The notes below the pieces were generated by a model, which did not search any database, had not been told where the DNA came from, and saw only the letters and a list, made by a program, of their open reading frames with translations. Of a stretch of 64,000 bases of DNA, positions 8,881 through 18,070 are shown piece by piece. This DNA comes from Galbibacter sp038433465 (GTDB taxonomy: Bacteria; Bacteroidota; Bacteroidia; Flavobacteriales; Flavobacteriaceae). The position numbers were made by a program, and so were the translations under genes. The stretch spans positions 62,001 through 126,000 of the forward strand of contig NZ_JAESVF010000006.1 in the NCBI RefSeq assembly GCF_038433465.1, given 5' to 3'. Position 1 is the stretch's first letter; the number at the start of each line of letters is the position of its first letter.

Positions 8881-9858
8881 TTACTTCCCTACTCTATCCT
8901 GTAAATGTTTTGGGTAACGATCACCTTGTACTTTTATATTGTTAAATGCAGTATTGATTTCAGCTAAATCTGTAGCCGATAAATCAATAGTAGAAGCTCC
9001 AATATTTTCGGTTAAGCGGTGTAATTTTGTTGTGCCTGGAATTGGTGTAATCCACGATTTTTGAGCTAAAATCCATGCCAATGCAATTTGTGCTGGCGAC
9101 GCTTGTTTTTGATTTGCCAATGTTTCCAAAACGGTAATCAATACTTGATTTGCTTTTCGGTTTTCTTCGCTAAATCTTGGTACAATATTTCTAAAATCGG
9201 TTTTATCGAAGGTAGTAGTTTCATTAATTTTTCCGGTTAAGAATCCTTTTCCAAGCGGACTAAAAGGCACAAAGCCAATTCCTAATTCTTCAAGTGTTGG
9301 TAAGATTTCATTTTCTGGTTCACGCCACCACAAAGAATATTCGCTTTGCAAAGCTGTCACCGCCTGTTCTGCATGTGCTTTCTTTATAGAATCTACACCT
9401 GCTTCCGACATCCCGAAGTGCTTTACTTTTCCTTCATTAATAAGGTCTTTTACAGTTCCTGCAACATCTTCCATAGGTACATTTGTATCTACACGATGTT
9501 GGTAAAACAAATCTATTACATCGGTTTTTAAATGTTTTAACGACTTTTCGGCAACTGCTCTAATGCGCTCTGGACGACTGTCTTGCCCTTGACTAGAATC
9601 TCCATTTTTAAATCCGAATTTTGTGGCAATCACAACTTCTCTTCTAAAAGGCTCCAAAGCCTCTCCCAACAATTGCTCATTGATAGCGCCATATGCTTCC
9701 GCAGTATCAAAAAAAGTTACGCCCTGCTCGTATGCACTTCGAATTAATTTTATGGCATCTTCTTTGTCGGTTGCTGGTCCATAGCCAAAACTCAACCCCA
9801 TACAACCCAATCCTAACTCAGAAACTTCTAATCCGTTTCCTAAAATTCTCTTTTTCAT
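8881..9858 (-). CDS. aldo/keto reductase (AKR13-like)
   Basis: A 325-residue TIM-barrel NADPH-dependent reductase of aldehydes and ketones. The catalytic tetrad is Asp51, Tyr56 (FFDTAEAYG), Lys80 (IATKFGF) and His121 (FYQHRVD). A C-terminal NADPH motif WITPIPGTTKLHRL is present. It resembles the YajO/YakC-type reductases that bacteria induce against toxic aldehydes. It is the first gene of the minus-strand group AKR - AraC, followed by the cupin and alcohol dehydrogenase. Confidence 0.92.
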   Translation of the reverse strand: MKKRILGNGLEVSELGLGCMGLSFGYGPATDKEDAIKLIRSAYEQGVTFFDTAEAYGAINEQLLGEALEPFRREVVIATKFGFKNGDSSQGQDSRPERIRAVAEKSLKHLKTDVIDLFYQHRVDTNVPMEDVAGTVKDLINEGKVKHFGMSEAGVDSIKKAHAEQAVTALQSEYSLWWREPENEILPTLEELGIGFVPFSPLGKGFLTGKINETTTFDKTDFRNIVPRFSEENRKANQVLITVLETLANQKQASPAQIALAWILAQKSWITPIPGTTKLHRLTENIGASTIDLSATDLAEINTAFNNIKVQGDRYPKHLQDRVGK

Positions 9859-10004
9859 CTGTAAAGTTTTTTATACAATACAAATTTCTCGCTTTTTAGC
9901 TGCTTATTTGTATACATATTACAGATGTTTATACCATTTTTACTGAAAATAAATTGAAGTTCTAATTGTTAATAATGATACGAAGAAATACTTAGCAGTC
10001 AAGT

Positions 10005-10736
10005 TTAGCTAAGAGAATTGTCATTTATGAAGTTCAAAAAATCGGGTTTGTATTGCTCGGAAACTGTAATTCTTTTTCCATTGATAATAATCTGACTTCG
10101 CTCTACTTCTTCAATACTTTTTAAAGCCACAATATACGAACGATGCACCCGCATAAATTGATTTTTTGGCAACTCCTCCTCTAACGATTTTAAACTTTTA
10201 AGCGTTAAAATTGGCTTGGATTCGTTTTTAAGCCAAATTTTGATATAATCTTTCAAGCCCTCAAAATATAAGACATCAGAGAGCTTTATTCGTAAATGTT
10301 TGTATTCAGACTTTATAAACAGGAAATCACTCTCAGTTGAAGTATTTAGTCCAGATGAACTCTCGAGCATCGTAAACCATTTTTTTGCTTTATTGGCAGC
10401 TGTTAAAAACTCGGCATAGTCAAAAGGTTTTAAAAGATAATCGAGTGCTTCTACTTTAAATCCCTCCAAAGCATATTGATCGAATGCTGTGGTGAAAATA
10501 ATTTTGGCATTTTTAGGGAGCATTTTAGATAATTCGAGTCCCGTTAAGTCAGGCATTTGAATATCTAAAAACAGTAATTGTACAGGGTTTTCAGAAACAA
10601 AATTTAGCGCTTCAATAGCATTGTGAAACTTTCCTCTTAAATTTAAAAAAGGTGTTTTTTCAATATAATTCACCACCAAGTTGGCTGCCATCGGCTCGTC
10701 ATCAACAACAATACAATCTAGCATCAATTTATCCAT
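10005..10736 (-). CDS. LytTR-family response regulator
   Basis: 243 residues from ATG 10736. The receiver domain has DDE at residues 12-14 and phospho-acceptor Asp58 (LFLDIQMPDLTG). The LytTR DNA-binding domain (about 140-243) has the MRVHRSYIVAL motif typical of this class. The start overlaps the 3' end of the kinase gene by 8 bp, so translation is probably coupled. It closes the efflux operon and is expected to report envelope or drug stress back to that operon (inference). Confidence 0.94.
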   Translation of the reverse strand: MDKLMLDCIVVDDEPMAANLVVNYIEKTPFLNLRGKFHNAIEALNFVSENPVQLLFLDIQMPDLTGLELSKMLPKNAKIIFTTAFDQYALEGFKVEALDYLLKPFDYAEFLTAANKAKKWFTMLESSSGLNTSTESDFLFIKSEYKHLRIKLSDVLYFEGLKDYIKIWLKNESKPILTLKSLKSLEEELPKNQFMRVHRSYIVALKSIEEVERSQIIINGKRITVSEQYKPDFLNFINDNSLS

Positions 10737-11766
10737 CAATTTCGATATTTAATTCAGCAATAAATTTATCATCTTTTACCTCAAATTTCACTTCGTGCTT
10801 GTTGGGATACAGCAATTCTAATCGTTTTTTAATGTTTTGTAACCCAATACCAGAACCACTTTTATCAAAATCACTCTTTGGAAAATTATAATTTTCAGTT
10901 CTAAATTTTAACTGCTTGTCTGTTGTTTTTAAACTGAAGTCAATCGTACTTTTTTGAGTTGCAGATACCCCGTGTTTAAAGGCATTTTCGACTAACGAAA
11001 TAAATAAAAGTGGTACTACTTTTACACTTGATTCTGTTTTATCAAATTGATAATTGACTTGGGTGTTTTCCGTCAGTCTTAATTTCATCAATTCGATATA
11101 TTTTTCAAGGAAGTTAACTTCGTTTTGTAGCGAAACTTTTTGGGTATTTGTTTCGTACAATAAATATCGCATCAATTTACTTAAATTATGTATGGTTGCT
11201 TTTGCTTCTTCAGGAGAAGTGTCGACCATGGAGTAAATGTTGTTTAACGAATTGAAGAAAAAATGCGGCTGTAATTGGTATTTTAAGTGTTGTAATTCGG
11301 CTTCTAGCTTTATATTTTCAGCTTCTTTTCGTTCAGATTCCGCCTTTAAATAGCGTTCTGTAATTTTTAAGGCTATAGAAAAAATAAGCGGAATTAAATA
11401 TGAACCTATTTGTAAATACAAAAATAACGTTCGTGGCGGACCATCATTGTCATGCGGTTTTGGTATTGCATTCTGAAAAAAAGTATCTATGATAAATCCT
11501 GAAAACGAAATAGCTGCTGTAATGAGAACAGCGTTTATGATAAAATATGGCACTAATTTCTTCGGAAAAAAATAGCGATCAATAAACACAAAGTAATTGG
11601 AATAAAAAACCATAGCATACATAGAAAGCGGTACCCACGAATGCGCTATAACTTTCGATAAACCTTCTTGCTGTCCAGCCAAAAATAGGTATGGAAAACT
11701 GTATAAAGCTAACCATACCAACACATGAAAAATTACAGTAGTAGTTTTATTTTTTTTGATAATCAT
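10729..11766 (-). CDS. LytS-type sensor histidine kinase (HisKA_6/His_kinase family)
   Basis: A 345-residue membrane kinase with four N-terminal transmembrane helices (about 10-135), a coiled linker, the phospho-acceptor His168 in QLQPHFFFNSLNN, the N-box LVENAFKHG and the G-box SGIGLQNIKKRL. No periplasmic sensor domain is visible, so sensing is probably through the membrane segment. It begins 1 bp after the permease stop codon and overlaps the response regulator, so it belongs to the efflux operon. Confidence 0.94.
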   Translation of the reverse strand: MIIKKNKTTTVIFHVLVWLALYSFPYLFLAGQQEGLSKVIAHSWVPLSMYAMVFYSNYFVFIDRYFFPKKLVPYFIINAVLITAAISFSGFIIDTFFQNAIPKPHDNDGPPRTLFLYLQIGSYLIPLIFSIALKITERYLKAESERKEAENIKLEAELQHLKYQLQPHFFFNSLNNIYSMVDTSPEEAKATIHNLSKLMRYLLYETNTQKVSLQNEVNFLEKYIELMKLRLTENTQVNYQFDKTESSVKVVPLLFISLVENAFKHGVSATQKSTIDFSLKTTDKQLKFRTENYNFPKSDFDKSGSGIGLQNIKKRLELLYPNKHEVKFEVKDDKFIAELNIEIDG

Positions 11767-11767
11767 A

Positions 11768-12985
11768 CTATTCGTATCTCAAGGCGTTAATTGGGTCGAG
11801 TGCTGCTGCTTTTCGTGCAGGATACCATCCGAAGAAAATACCTGTAATTGCACAAACAGCAAACGAAATCATAATAGAAAAACTCGTAATACTAGTTGGC
11901 CAATTCAATAAATTTTCGACCAAATAGGTTGCCAATAAACCCAAAGATACACCAATTATTCCACCTGTAATACTTATTAAAATGGCTTCAATTAGAAATT
12001 GTTTTAAGATATCATCTCCTCTACCTCCTACTGCCATTCGCAATCCGATTTCACGGGTACGTTCTTTTACAGAGACATACATGATATTCATAATCCCGAT
12101 ACCGCCAATTAAAAGAGAAATTCCTGCAATGGCAACCAATAACACGGTTAACATTTCACTCGTGGAACTAAAAGTAGAAATTAATTCATCCATAGAAAAC
12201 ACGTTAAAATCATCTTCTTCATTCGAGCTAATTTGATGTTGTGTTCGTAAGATATCAGTTACTTGGTTGACAGCATCTTCAGCTTGTTCCTCGCTTACAG
12301 CAGACGCCACAATACTTTGGATATAATCAATCGCTAAAATACGCTTTTGTACCGTAGTGTACGGAGTTAAAATAACATCGTCTTGATCTTGACCAAAGGT
12401 GTTTTCTCCTTTTTCACTTAACACCCCAATCACTTTAAAAGGAGTATTGTCAAAACGAATCATTTTTCCAACCGGATTTTCATTCGGAAATAGATTTTCA
12501 ACAATGGTTTGCCCAATAACAGCCACTTTTGCAAACGATTTCACATCGGCTTCTGTAAACATGCTTCCATCTTCTACAGTGAACTTTTTAATATCGATAA
12601 ACGATGTAGAAACACCGTAAATACTCGTTGGCCAGTTGCTAGCTCCATAAATTACTTGTCCGCTTCCTGTTACCTGTGGAGAAACATCTGTAAGTAAATC
12701 GGCTTGCTCTTTTAACGCTTCGTAATCTTTGAGTTTTAAGGTTTGCATATCACTAGGATTCAACCGAACTCCACCCCTCATATCAGCTCCAGGTCTAATA
12801 TTAATCATATTCGACCCCATGCTTGATATTTGTGTTTTTATACTTTCTTTGGAACCTTCTCCAATAGCCAACATGGTAATTACAGAAGCAACTCCTATAA
12901 TTATCCCGAGCATAGTAAGTAAAGTTCGCACTTTATTGATGAGGATGGCATTCCAAGCGGTTTTTATTAAATTGGATATTTTCAT
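11768..12985 (-). CDS. MacB-type ABC transporter permease
   Basis: 405 residues from ATG 12985 (MKISNLIKTAWNA); a longer reading from 13045 would overlap the ATPase gene by 41 bp and is rejected. It has an N-terminal TM helix (RTLLTMLGIIIGVASV), a large periplasmic MacB domain (about 45-270), then three TM helices with the conserved TREIGLRMAVGG coupling loop and the end FGWYPARKAAALDPINALRYE. This is the mechanotransmission-type permease of tripartite MacAB-TolC pumps, which export macrolides, peptides or lipoprotein-like substrates. Confidence 0.93.
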   Translation of the reverse strand: MKISNLIKTAWNAILINKVRTLLTMLGIIIGVASVITMLAIGEGSKESIKTQISSMGSNMINIRPGADMRGGVRLNPSDMQTLKLKDYEALKEQADLLTDVSPQVTGSGQVIYGASNWPTSIYGVSTSFIDIKKFTVEDGSMFTEADVKSFAKVAVIGQTIVENLFPNENPVGKMIRFDNTPFKVIGVLSEKGENTFGQDQDDVILTPYTTVQKRILAIDYIQSIVASAVSEEQAEDAVNQVTDILRTQHQISSNEEDDFNVFSMDELISTFSSTSEMLTVLLVAIAGISLLIGGIGIMNIMYVSVKERTREIGLRMAVGGRGDDILKQFLIEAILISITGGIIGVSLGLLATYLVENLLNWPTSITSFSIMISFAVCAITGIFFGWYPARKAAALDPINALRYE

Positions 12986-13004
12986 GTGTATTGTATTAAG
13001 TTTG

Positions 13005-13745
13005 CTAATCTTCCTTCGGAAGTGAGGCAAGAGCTTCAGCAGCATTTAAAATATTGTTGTTATAGGCATCTTTTATAATATTTCCATCTTTTAAAACTAT
13101 AGTTCGACTGCTAAATTCGGCTATATCGGGTTCGTGGGTTACAAACACAATCGTCTTTCCGTTTTTGTTTAACTCTTGAAAAAGCGACATAATTTCGTAG
13201 GAAGTACGTGTGTCTAGGTTTCCTGTAGCTTCATCAGCAAGAATTACAACGGGGTCGTTCACCAACGATCTTGCAATGGCAACACGCTGTTGTTGACCTC
13301 CCGAAAGTTGTGCAGGAGTATGGTGCAAACGTTCTCCAAGTCCTACTCTTTCTAAAGCGTTTACAGAACTTTCTTTTCGTATATCGGTACTTACCGAATT
13401 GTTGTACATTAACGGAAGTTCTACATTTTCAATAGCGCTGGTACGTGGTAACAAGTTGTATGACTGAAAGATAAATCCAATTTTTTCATTTCTGATTTTC
13501 GCCAATTCATTTTTAGAAAGTGTCTTCATTTTAACACCGTCAATTTCGTAAACTCCTTCGGTGGGCTGATCCAAACAGCCTAAAATATTAAGCATCGTAC
13601 TTTTACCAGACCCACTAGATCCCATAATGGTAACAAACTCTCCTTCGTGAATTGTGAATGAAATTCCTTTGAGTGCATGAACAGTTTCTTCACCCATTTT
13701 AAAGGATCTCTTCAAGTTTTCGATTTTTATAATCTCTTTTTTCAT
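13005..13745 (-). CDS. MacB/LolD-type ABC transporter ATP-binding protein
   Basis: A 246-residue ATPase with Walker A GSSGSGKST (42-50), Q-loop FIFQSYNLLP, signature LSGGQQQRVAIARSL, Walker B VILADEATGNLD and switch His in FVTHE. E. coli MacB fuses this domain to the permease, whereas here it is a separate gene, as usual in Bacteroidetes. It is located between the adaptor (21 bp) and permease (19 bp) genes in the same operon. Confidence 0.95.
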   Translation of the reverse strand: MKKEIIKIENLKRSFKMGEETVHALKGISFTIHEGEFVTIMGSSGSGKSTMLNILGCLDQPTEGVYEIDGVKMKTLSKNELAKIRNEKIGFIFQSYNLLPRTSAIENVELPLMYNNSVSTDIRKESSVNALERVGLGERLHHTPAQLSGGQQQRVAIARSLVNDPVVILADEATGNLDTRTSYEIMSLFQELNKNGKTIVFVTHEPDIAEFSSRTIVLKDGNIIKDAYNNNILNAAEALASLPKED

Positions 13746-13766
13746 CTGAATATTTTTAATTTGAGA

Positions 13767-14972
13767 TTACTTCTTTTTTCCTGGAGGTTTTGGCATAAAC
13801 GGACTCTCATTATCTCCCGGTGGAGCCGACATTACAGAAGAAGCTTTTAAGTTGTAAACCAATTTATCCCCTTCCGAGATTCCGCTAAGCACTTGTACAT
13901 TAACCCCATCACTTTGTCCGAGTTTCACTTTTTTAGGCTGAATTTCTTTTCCATCTAAAACCCAAAGTATACTTTCTGAAGCAGTAGGTTGATTTAATTC
14001 TTTAGGCTTTATCGCTATTCCCTCCTGAAGTTCATAGGCGTGCAACACATTCATATCTGGCTGAAAATTAACAGCTTTTGCTTCTACAGTTAACGTATTT
14101 TGCAACTCCAAACTATAAATGTAAACCGTAGCTGTTAACCCAGGTTTTAGCTTTTGTTCAGGATTATCGGCTTTGATAACAACTGTATAGGTTATCACAT
14201 TAGATTCTTCCGTAGGGTTTAAACGCACTTGTGTAACTTCCCCAACAAATTCTTGTTGTTGGTATGCATCTACGGTAAATGTAACACGTTGTCCTTCTTG
14301 AACTTCTCCAATATCAGCTTCATCAACATCGGCTTCCACCTGCATTTCTTTTAAATCTTTGGCAATGGTGAAAAGTGTTGGCGTTTCAAAACTAGCCGCT
14401 ACTGTTTGCCCTTCATCTATTTCTTTTGAAAGTACAACCCCATCTATTGGCGAATAAATATCGGCGTAACTCAAATTAGTTTTTGCTTGTTGATAATCAG
14501 AATAACGTTGATCTACAGTGTTTTTTGCAGTGTTTAAATTGTACAAAGCTTCGTCGTAATCGGCTTCACTTATCACTCGATTGTCAAAGAGTGTTTTTTG
14601 ACGATCATAAATTTTTTGCAGATATAGCTTTTCATTTAAAGCATTGTTATACGTTGCTTTTGCTTGTGCTAAGGCTGCTTTTAAATTTGTTTTATCGAGT
14701 TCGGCTATGAGTTGCCCTTTTTTAACTTCTGTATTAAAATCAACATAAATCTTCTCTACTTCACCAGAAACTTGTGTTCCAACTTCCACCTCAGTAAGTG
14801 GTTGTACAGTTCCTGTGGCAGTTACCATTTTGGTTACATTTCCTTTTTTGGCAACAATAGTTTCTACAGTAATTGGCGCTGTAGTGCTTTTGTTTAGCAG
14901 CTTATAAGCAACTCCCACTCCAATAAGTGCTATTGCTACAAAAGCTATTATTTTTATTTTTTTATTTTTCAT
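13767..14972 (-). CDS. MacA-type periplasmic adaptor (membrane fusion protein)
   Basis: A 401-residue adaptor with one N-terminal membrane anchor (about 6-25), a lipoyl/barrel-sandwich half-motif (VSGEVEKIYVDFNTEVKKGQLIAELD), a helical hairpin rich in Ala/Gln/Lys (about 85-165), the second lipoyl half (ADIYSPIDGVVLSKEIDEGQ) and beta-barrel and membrane-proximal domains. The tail is Pro/Gly/Lys-rich (MPKPPGKKK). It connects the MacB permease to the TolC channel encoded 17 bp upstream. Confidence 0.94.
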   Translation of the reverse strand: MKNKKIKIIAFVAIALIGVGVAYKLLNKSTTAPITVETIVAKKGNVTKMVTATGTVQPLTEVEVGTQVSGEVEKIYVDFNTEVKKGQLIAELDKTNLKAALAQAKATYNNALNEKLYLQKIYDRQKTLFDNRVISEADYDEALYNLNTAKNTVDQRYSDYQQAKTNLSYADIYSPIDGVVLSKEIDEGQTVAASFETPTLFTIAKDLKEMQVEADVDEADIGEVQEGQRVTFTVDAYQQQEFVGEVTQVRLNPTEESNVITYTVVIKADNPEQKLKPGLTATVYIYSLELQNTLTVEAKAVNFQPDMNVLHAYELQEGIAIKPKELNQPTASESILWVLDGKEIQPKKVKLGQSDGVNVQVLSGISEGDKLVYNLKASSVMSAPPGDNESPFMPKPPGKKK

Positions 14973-14989
14973 GAGTTATGTTTATTCTT

Positions 14990-16324
14990 TTAAATTTTGA
15001 TTTCGTTTCCTTGATAAAATTCTAACAATTGCGTGTATAAAATATTTAAGTATTTTGCTTGTAAGTAGTTTTGTTGCGCATTGGTAAACGTATTCTGACT
15101 GATAATTAAATCGGTTGAGTTGAGTCCTCCTAAATCGTATTTCTTTTGTGCCAGTTTATACGATTCCTCCGCAGCTGTACTTGCCGCTTTTGCAGCTTCC
15201 AACTGCTCTTGCGTTGCTACTACATTTTGATAGGCTGTTTCTACTTTTTTATATATTTCTTTCTGAATAGTTTGCTGCTGAATTTTAGATTGATCTATCG
15301 CAATTTTTGCTTTTTGAACTTCAGCTTTAGTTTGATTTCTATTGAATATTGGCACCGTCAATGAAAGTCCAACCCGCTGATTGAAATTGCTATTCATTTG
15401 ATCTTTAAAGTTAAAATCTTGTACACTGGTATATCCAGATCCTAAACTTCCTGATAGCGCCAAACTAGGCAAATACGCTCCTTTGGCAATCTCCAAGTCT
15501 TTCTTAGAAACATCCACTCCCAAAGCCGCCGCTTCATATTCTGGTAAATATTCCAATGCAGCTTCGTAAACATTATTTCTATCGGAAATTATTGGTGCAA
15601 TGTACGTTTCGGTATTTGGCGCTTCAATTTCAAAATTCACTAAAGGTTCTAACTCTAACAATTGTTTTAAAGTAATGAGTTGTTGCGCGTACGAGTTTTT
15701 TGCTTCTATTAAACTGTATTTATTGGTTGCCTCTTGCGAAATTGCATCTGTATAATCTTGCATAGCAATACTTCCAGCTTCATATCGAGCTTTGGCTGTT
15801 GCACTTTCTTTTTCTGAAGCTTCTAAGTTTTTTTCAGCAATTATAATTCCTTCTTTTGCATACAACGCCTGTAAATAAGCCTCTGTAACACTTAAAATGA
15901 TATTGTTTTTAGCCTCTTCAACATAAAGTGAGTTTTGATCAACCAAGAGTTTACTTTGTTTGATTTGATTGTTTAACTGATTCCCTTGGAATATTGTTAC
16001 AGATGAATTTAAATCAAAACTAGTTGAATGGATTTGTTCGTTTACAAAATCACTCGTAATAGGGTCGATAGATTGCCCATTTGTAAAAGTTTGCGAAGCC
16101 GAACTGGTTAAATTTGGTAACCTAGACGATTTTGATTGTTTGTAAGTAACCGTAGCTGTTTGCTCATTGTATTGCGCATCTTTTACCGTAATACTGTTTT
16201 CTACAGCGTAGTCTAAACATTCTTGAAGTGTCCAAACTTTTCCATCTGGAACTTGCGTTGAAACTTCTTGAGCTTGTATTTTAACAATGCTCAGTAAAAA
16301 AAATATAGCAAAGTATTTTTTCAT
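14990..16324 (-). CDS. TolC-family outer-membrane efflux protein
   Basis: 444 residues with a cleavable signal (ending IQAQE). Two structural repeats of the outer-membrane-efflux family are visible, each with long Ala/Gln/Glu helices (for example SEKESATAKARYEAGSIAMQ and EESYKLAQKKYDLGGLNSTD). It forms the trimeric channel of the pump. It is the first gene of the six-gene operon; the 335-bp region upstream should contain the promoter, but I find no clear TAnnTTTG box there. Confidence 0.94.
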   Translation of the reverse strand: MKKYFAIFFLLSIVKIQAQEVSTQVPDGKVWTLQECLDYAVENSITVKDAQYNEQTATVTYKQSKSSRLPNLTSSASQTFTNGQSIDPITSDFVNEQIHSTSFDLNSSVTIFQGNQLNNQIKQSKLLVDQNSLYVEEAKNNIILSVTEAYLQALYAKEGIIIAEKNLEASEKESATAKARYEAGSIAMQDYTDAISQEATNKYSLIEAKNSYAQQLITLKQLLELEPLVNFEIEAPNTETYIAPIISDRNNVYEAALEYLPEYEAAALGVDVSKKDLEIAKGAYLPSLALSGSLGSGYTSVQDFNFKDQMNSNFNQRVGLSLTVPIFNRNQTKAEVQKAKIAIDQSKIQQQTIQKEIYKKVETAYQNVVATQEQLEAAKAASTAAEESYKLAQKKYDLGGLNSTDLIISQNTFTNAQQNYLQAKYLNILYTQLLEFYQGNEIKI

Positions 16325-16660
16325 TTTCGATGTGTTTAATTCTTCTTTAAGCGTTTTCTAGTTGGATTACGCTTCGAGATAATTCAATTACACATCAAAG
16401 GTTTTAATACTTTACTATATTTTAAAAGAGAATAGACGTTTGCCCTAATTCTCTATACATTTATGTTTATTTTATCGACGACATTTCATAGCTTGTAGTT
16501 TATAGTTTGTGGTTTGTTGTTCACTGAATACTAGCTATTATATATTGTCCCTATATTTGTGAAAGGGAATTTATTTTAAGTTTATGAAAAAATAAACAAT
16601 TTCGCTTTTCCCTTTTCCCAAATCTCATCTTTAGGGTATTTGAGGTTTCAGACACTGCTA
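16325..16660. other. non-coding gap upstream of tolC operon
   Basis: 336 bp, very AT-rich, between the serine hydrolase stop and the tolC start. It holds a run of degenerate short repeats around 16490-16525 (TAGTTTATAGTTTGTGGTTTG), but no ORF, no good terminator hairpin and no consensus promoter that I can see. Confidence 0.5.
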
Positions 16661-17941
16661 TTAATCTTCAATTGCTTGATAGATCAAAGCTCTTAGTTTT
16701 TCATGATCATCTATGTTGTTTGCAGGAATTAATTGCGTAAAATACACCACAATTAAATCTTCTGCAGGGTCTACCCAATAAGTCGAGTGGTAAGCTCCTC
16801 CCCAACCGTATTCTCCAACACTTCCTAGCGTTCCGCGTTTTCCTAAATCTTCAAGTACCGTAAAACCAAGTCCAAAACCTGTTCCTTTTCCCCAAGAAAA
16901 TTCAGCTTCATTTAAATTGTTGGTTGTCATTAATTCTACCGATTTACGCGATAAAATTCGAACGCCGTTTAAAGTTCCTTTATTCAGCATCATTTGTAAA
17001 AATCGTACATAATCGTTGGCTGTACTAATCAACCCTGCACCCCCTGAAAAACTCACTTTTGGTCCTTTCACATAATTCCCTTGAGACACCATTGTTCCTT
17101 CCGTAGGCGCTCTCTCGATACCATTTTCTGCGGAAGAATATACTGTTGCTACACGATTACTCTTTGCTGAAGGTACATAGAAATGAGTATCGTTCATTTG
17201 AAGCGGATTCAAAATTTTTGTGTGTAAAAAGTTATCTAAAGAAGTTTTTGAAACCACTTCGATAATCGCTCCTAAAATATCGGTATTATAGCCGTAAACA
17301 AACTGCTCTCCTGGTTGAGCTTCAAAAGGTAAACTCGCAATTTGTTTAACTGTTTCAAGAATTGGTTCATTTCTATCTGCAAAATACCAACCTTGGATTC
17401 CAGCTTTATTCCATTCTTTTTCGGCTACACCACCGCCGTAACCCACACCAGACGTATGCGTTAACAAATCGTGAATGGTAATTGGTCTCTTTGCAGGAAC
17501 AACTTCATAACCTCCATTTTCATTTGCAACAGCTACCGTAGTATTTTGAAATTCTGGAATATACTTTCCAACAGGATCAGAAATAAGTAGTTTTCCTTCT
17601 TCTTGAAGCATCATAATTCCAACACTTACAATTGCTTTTGTTTGTGATGCAATACGGAATATTGTATTCTCTTGCATCGGAATTTTATTTTCAATATCCT
17701 GAAACCCTTCAGCATTAAAATAGGCTATTTTTCCATGTCTAGCGACTAATGTTACCGATCCAGATAATTTTTCATCTGTAACATACTGCTTAAAAGTATT
17801 GGTTAAAAACTCCAACCGTTCAGAAGAAAACCCAACAGATTCTGGATTTACTTTTGCTAAATTTTGAGCTGTTAGTGAATTTTGAAAAATAAAAAATACA
17901 AGTAGCAATACTATATTGCTAATACTTCTTTTATAGGTCAT
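16661..17941 (-). CDS. secreted serine hydrolase, beta-lactamase/EstB family
   Basis: A 426-residue exported protein (signal about 1-25, ending LTAQ). It has the class C beta-lactamase/esterase fold: nucleophile SxxK at Ser99-Lys102 (SQTK), the second motif in FVYGYNTDILG, and the GWGGAYHSTYWVDP block that replaces KTG in EstB-like esterases. It probably acts on esters or D-amino-acid substrates in the periplasm; activity as an antibiotic-resistance lactamase is unlikely. It is divergent from the GH43 gene. Confidence 0.88.
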   Translation of the reverse strand: MTYKRSISNIVLLLVFFIFQNSLTAQNLAKVNPESVGFSSERLEFLTNTFKQYVTDEKLSGSVTLVARHGKIAYFNAEGFQDIENKIPMQENTIFRIASQTKAIVSVGIMMLQEEGKLLISDPVGKYIPEFQNTTVAVANENGGYEVVPAKRPITIHDLLTHTSGVGYGGGVAEKEWNKAGIQGWYFADRNEPILETVKQIASLPFEAQPGEQFVYGYNTDILGAIIEVVSKTSLDNFLHTKILNPLQMNDTHFYVPSAKSNRVATVYSSAENGIERAPTEGTMVSQGNYVKGPKVSFSGGAGLISTANDYVRFLQMMLNKGTLNGVRILSRKSVELMTTNNLNEAEFSWGKGTGFGLGFTVLEDLGKRGTLGSVGEYGWGGAYHSTYWVDPAEDLIVVYFTQLIPANNIDDHEKLRALIYQAIED

Positions 17942-18014
17942 GTTTTATTGATTTTTTAATGGAGATTAAAAGTAAAAAAATATTCTAATCGAACAATTAA
18001 TACTTATATTTATT

Positions 18015-18046
18015 TTGACTATAAGACCAAAAAAAGTTTAACTTTA
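18015..18046 (+). promoter_or_regulatory. promoter of GH43 gene
   Basis: TTG (18015-18017), 21-bp spacer, TAACTTTA (18039-18046, one mismatch to TAnnTTTG), 24 bp before the GH43 ATG. Confidence 0.45.
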
Positions 18047-18070
18047 CTGCAATTATTTAATTTTTTTATA

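Noticed and set aside
16661..17941. Antibiotic-resistance beta-lactamase
   Set aside because: Motif 3 and length fit EstB-like esterases or peptidases rather than AmpC; there is no AmpR-type regulator nearby.
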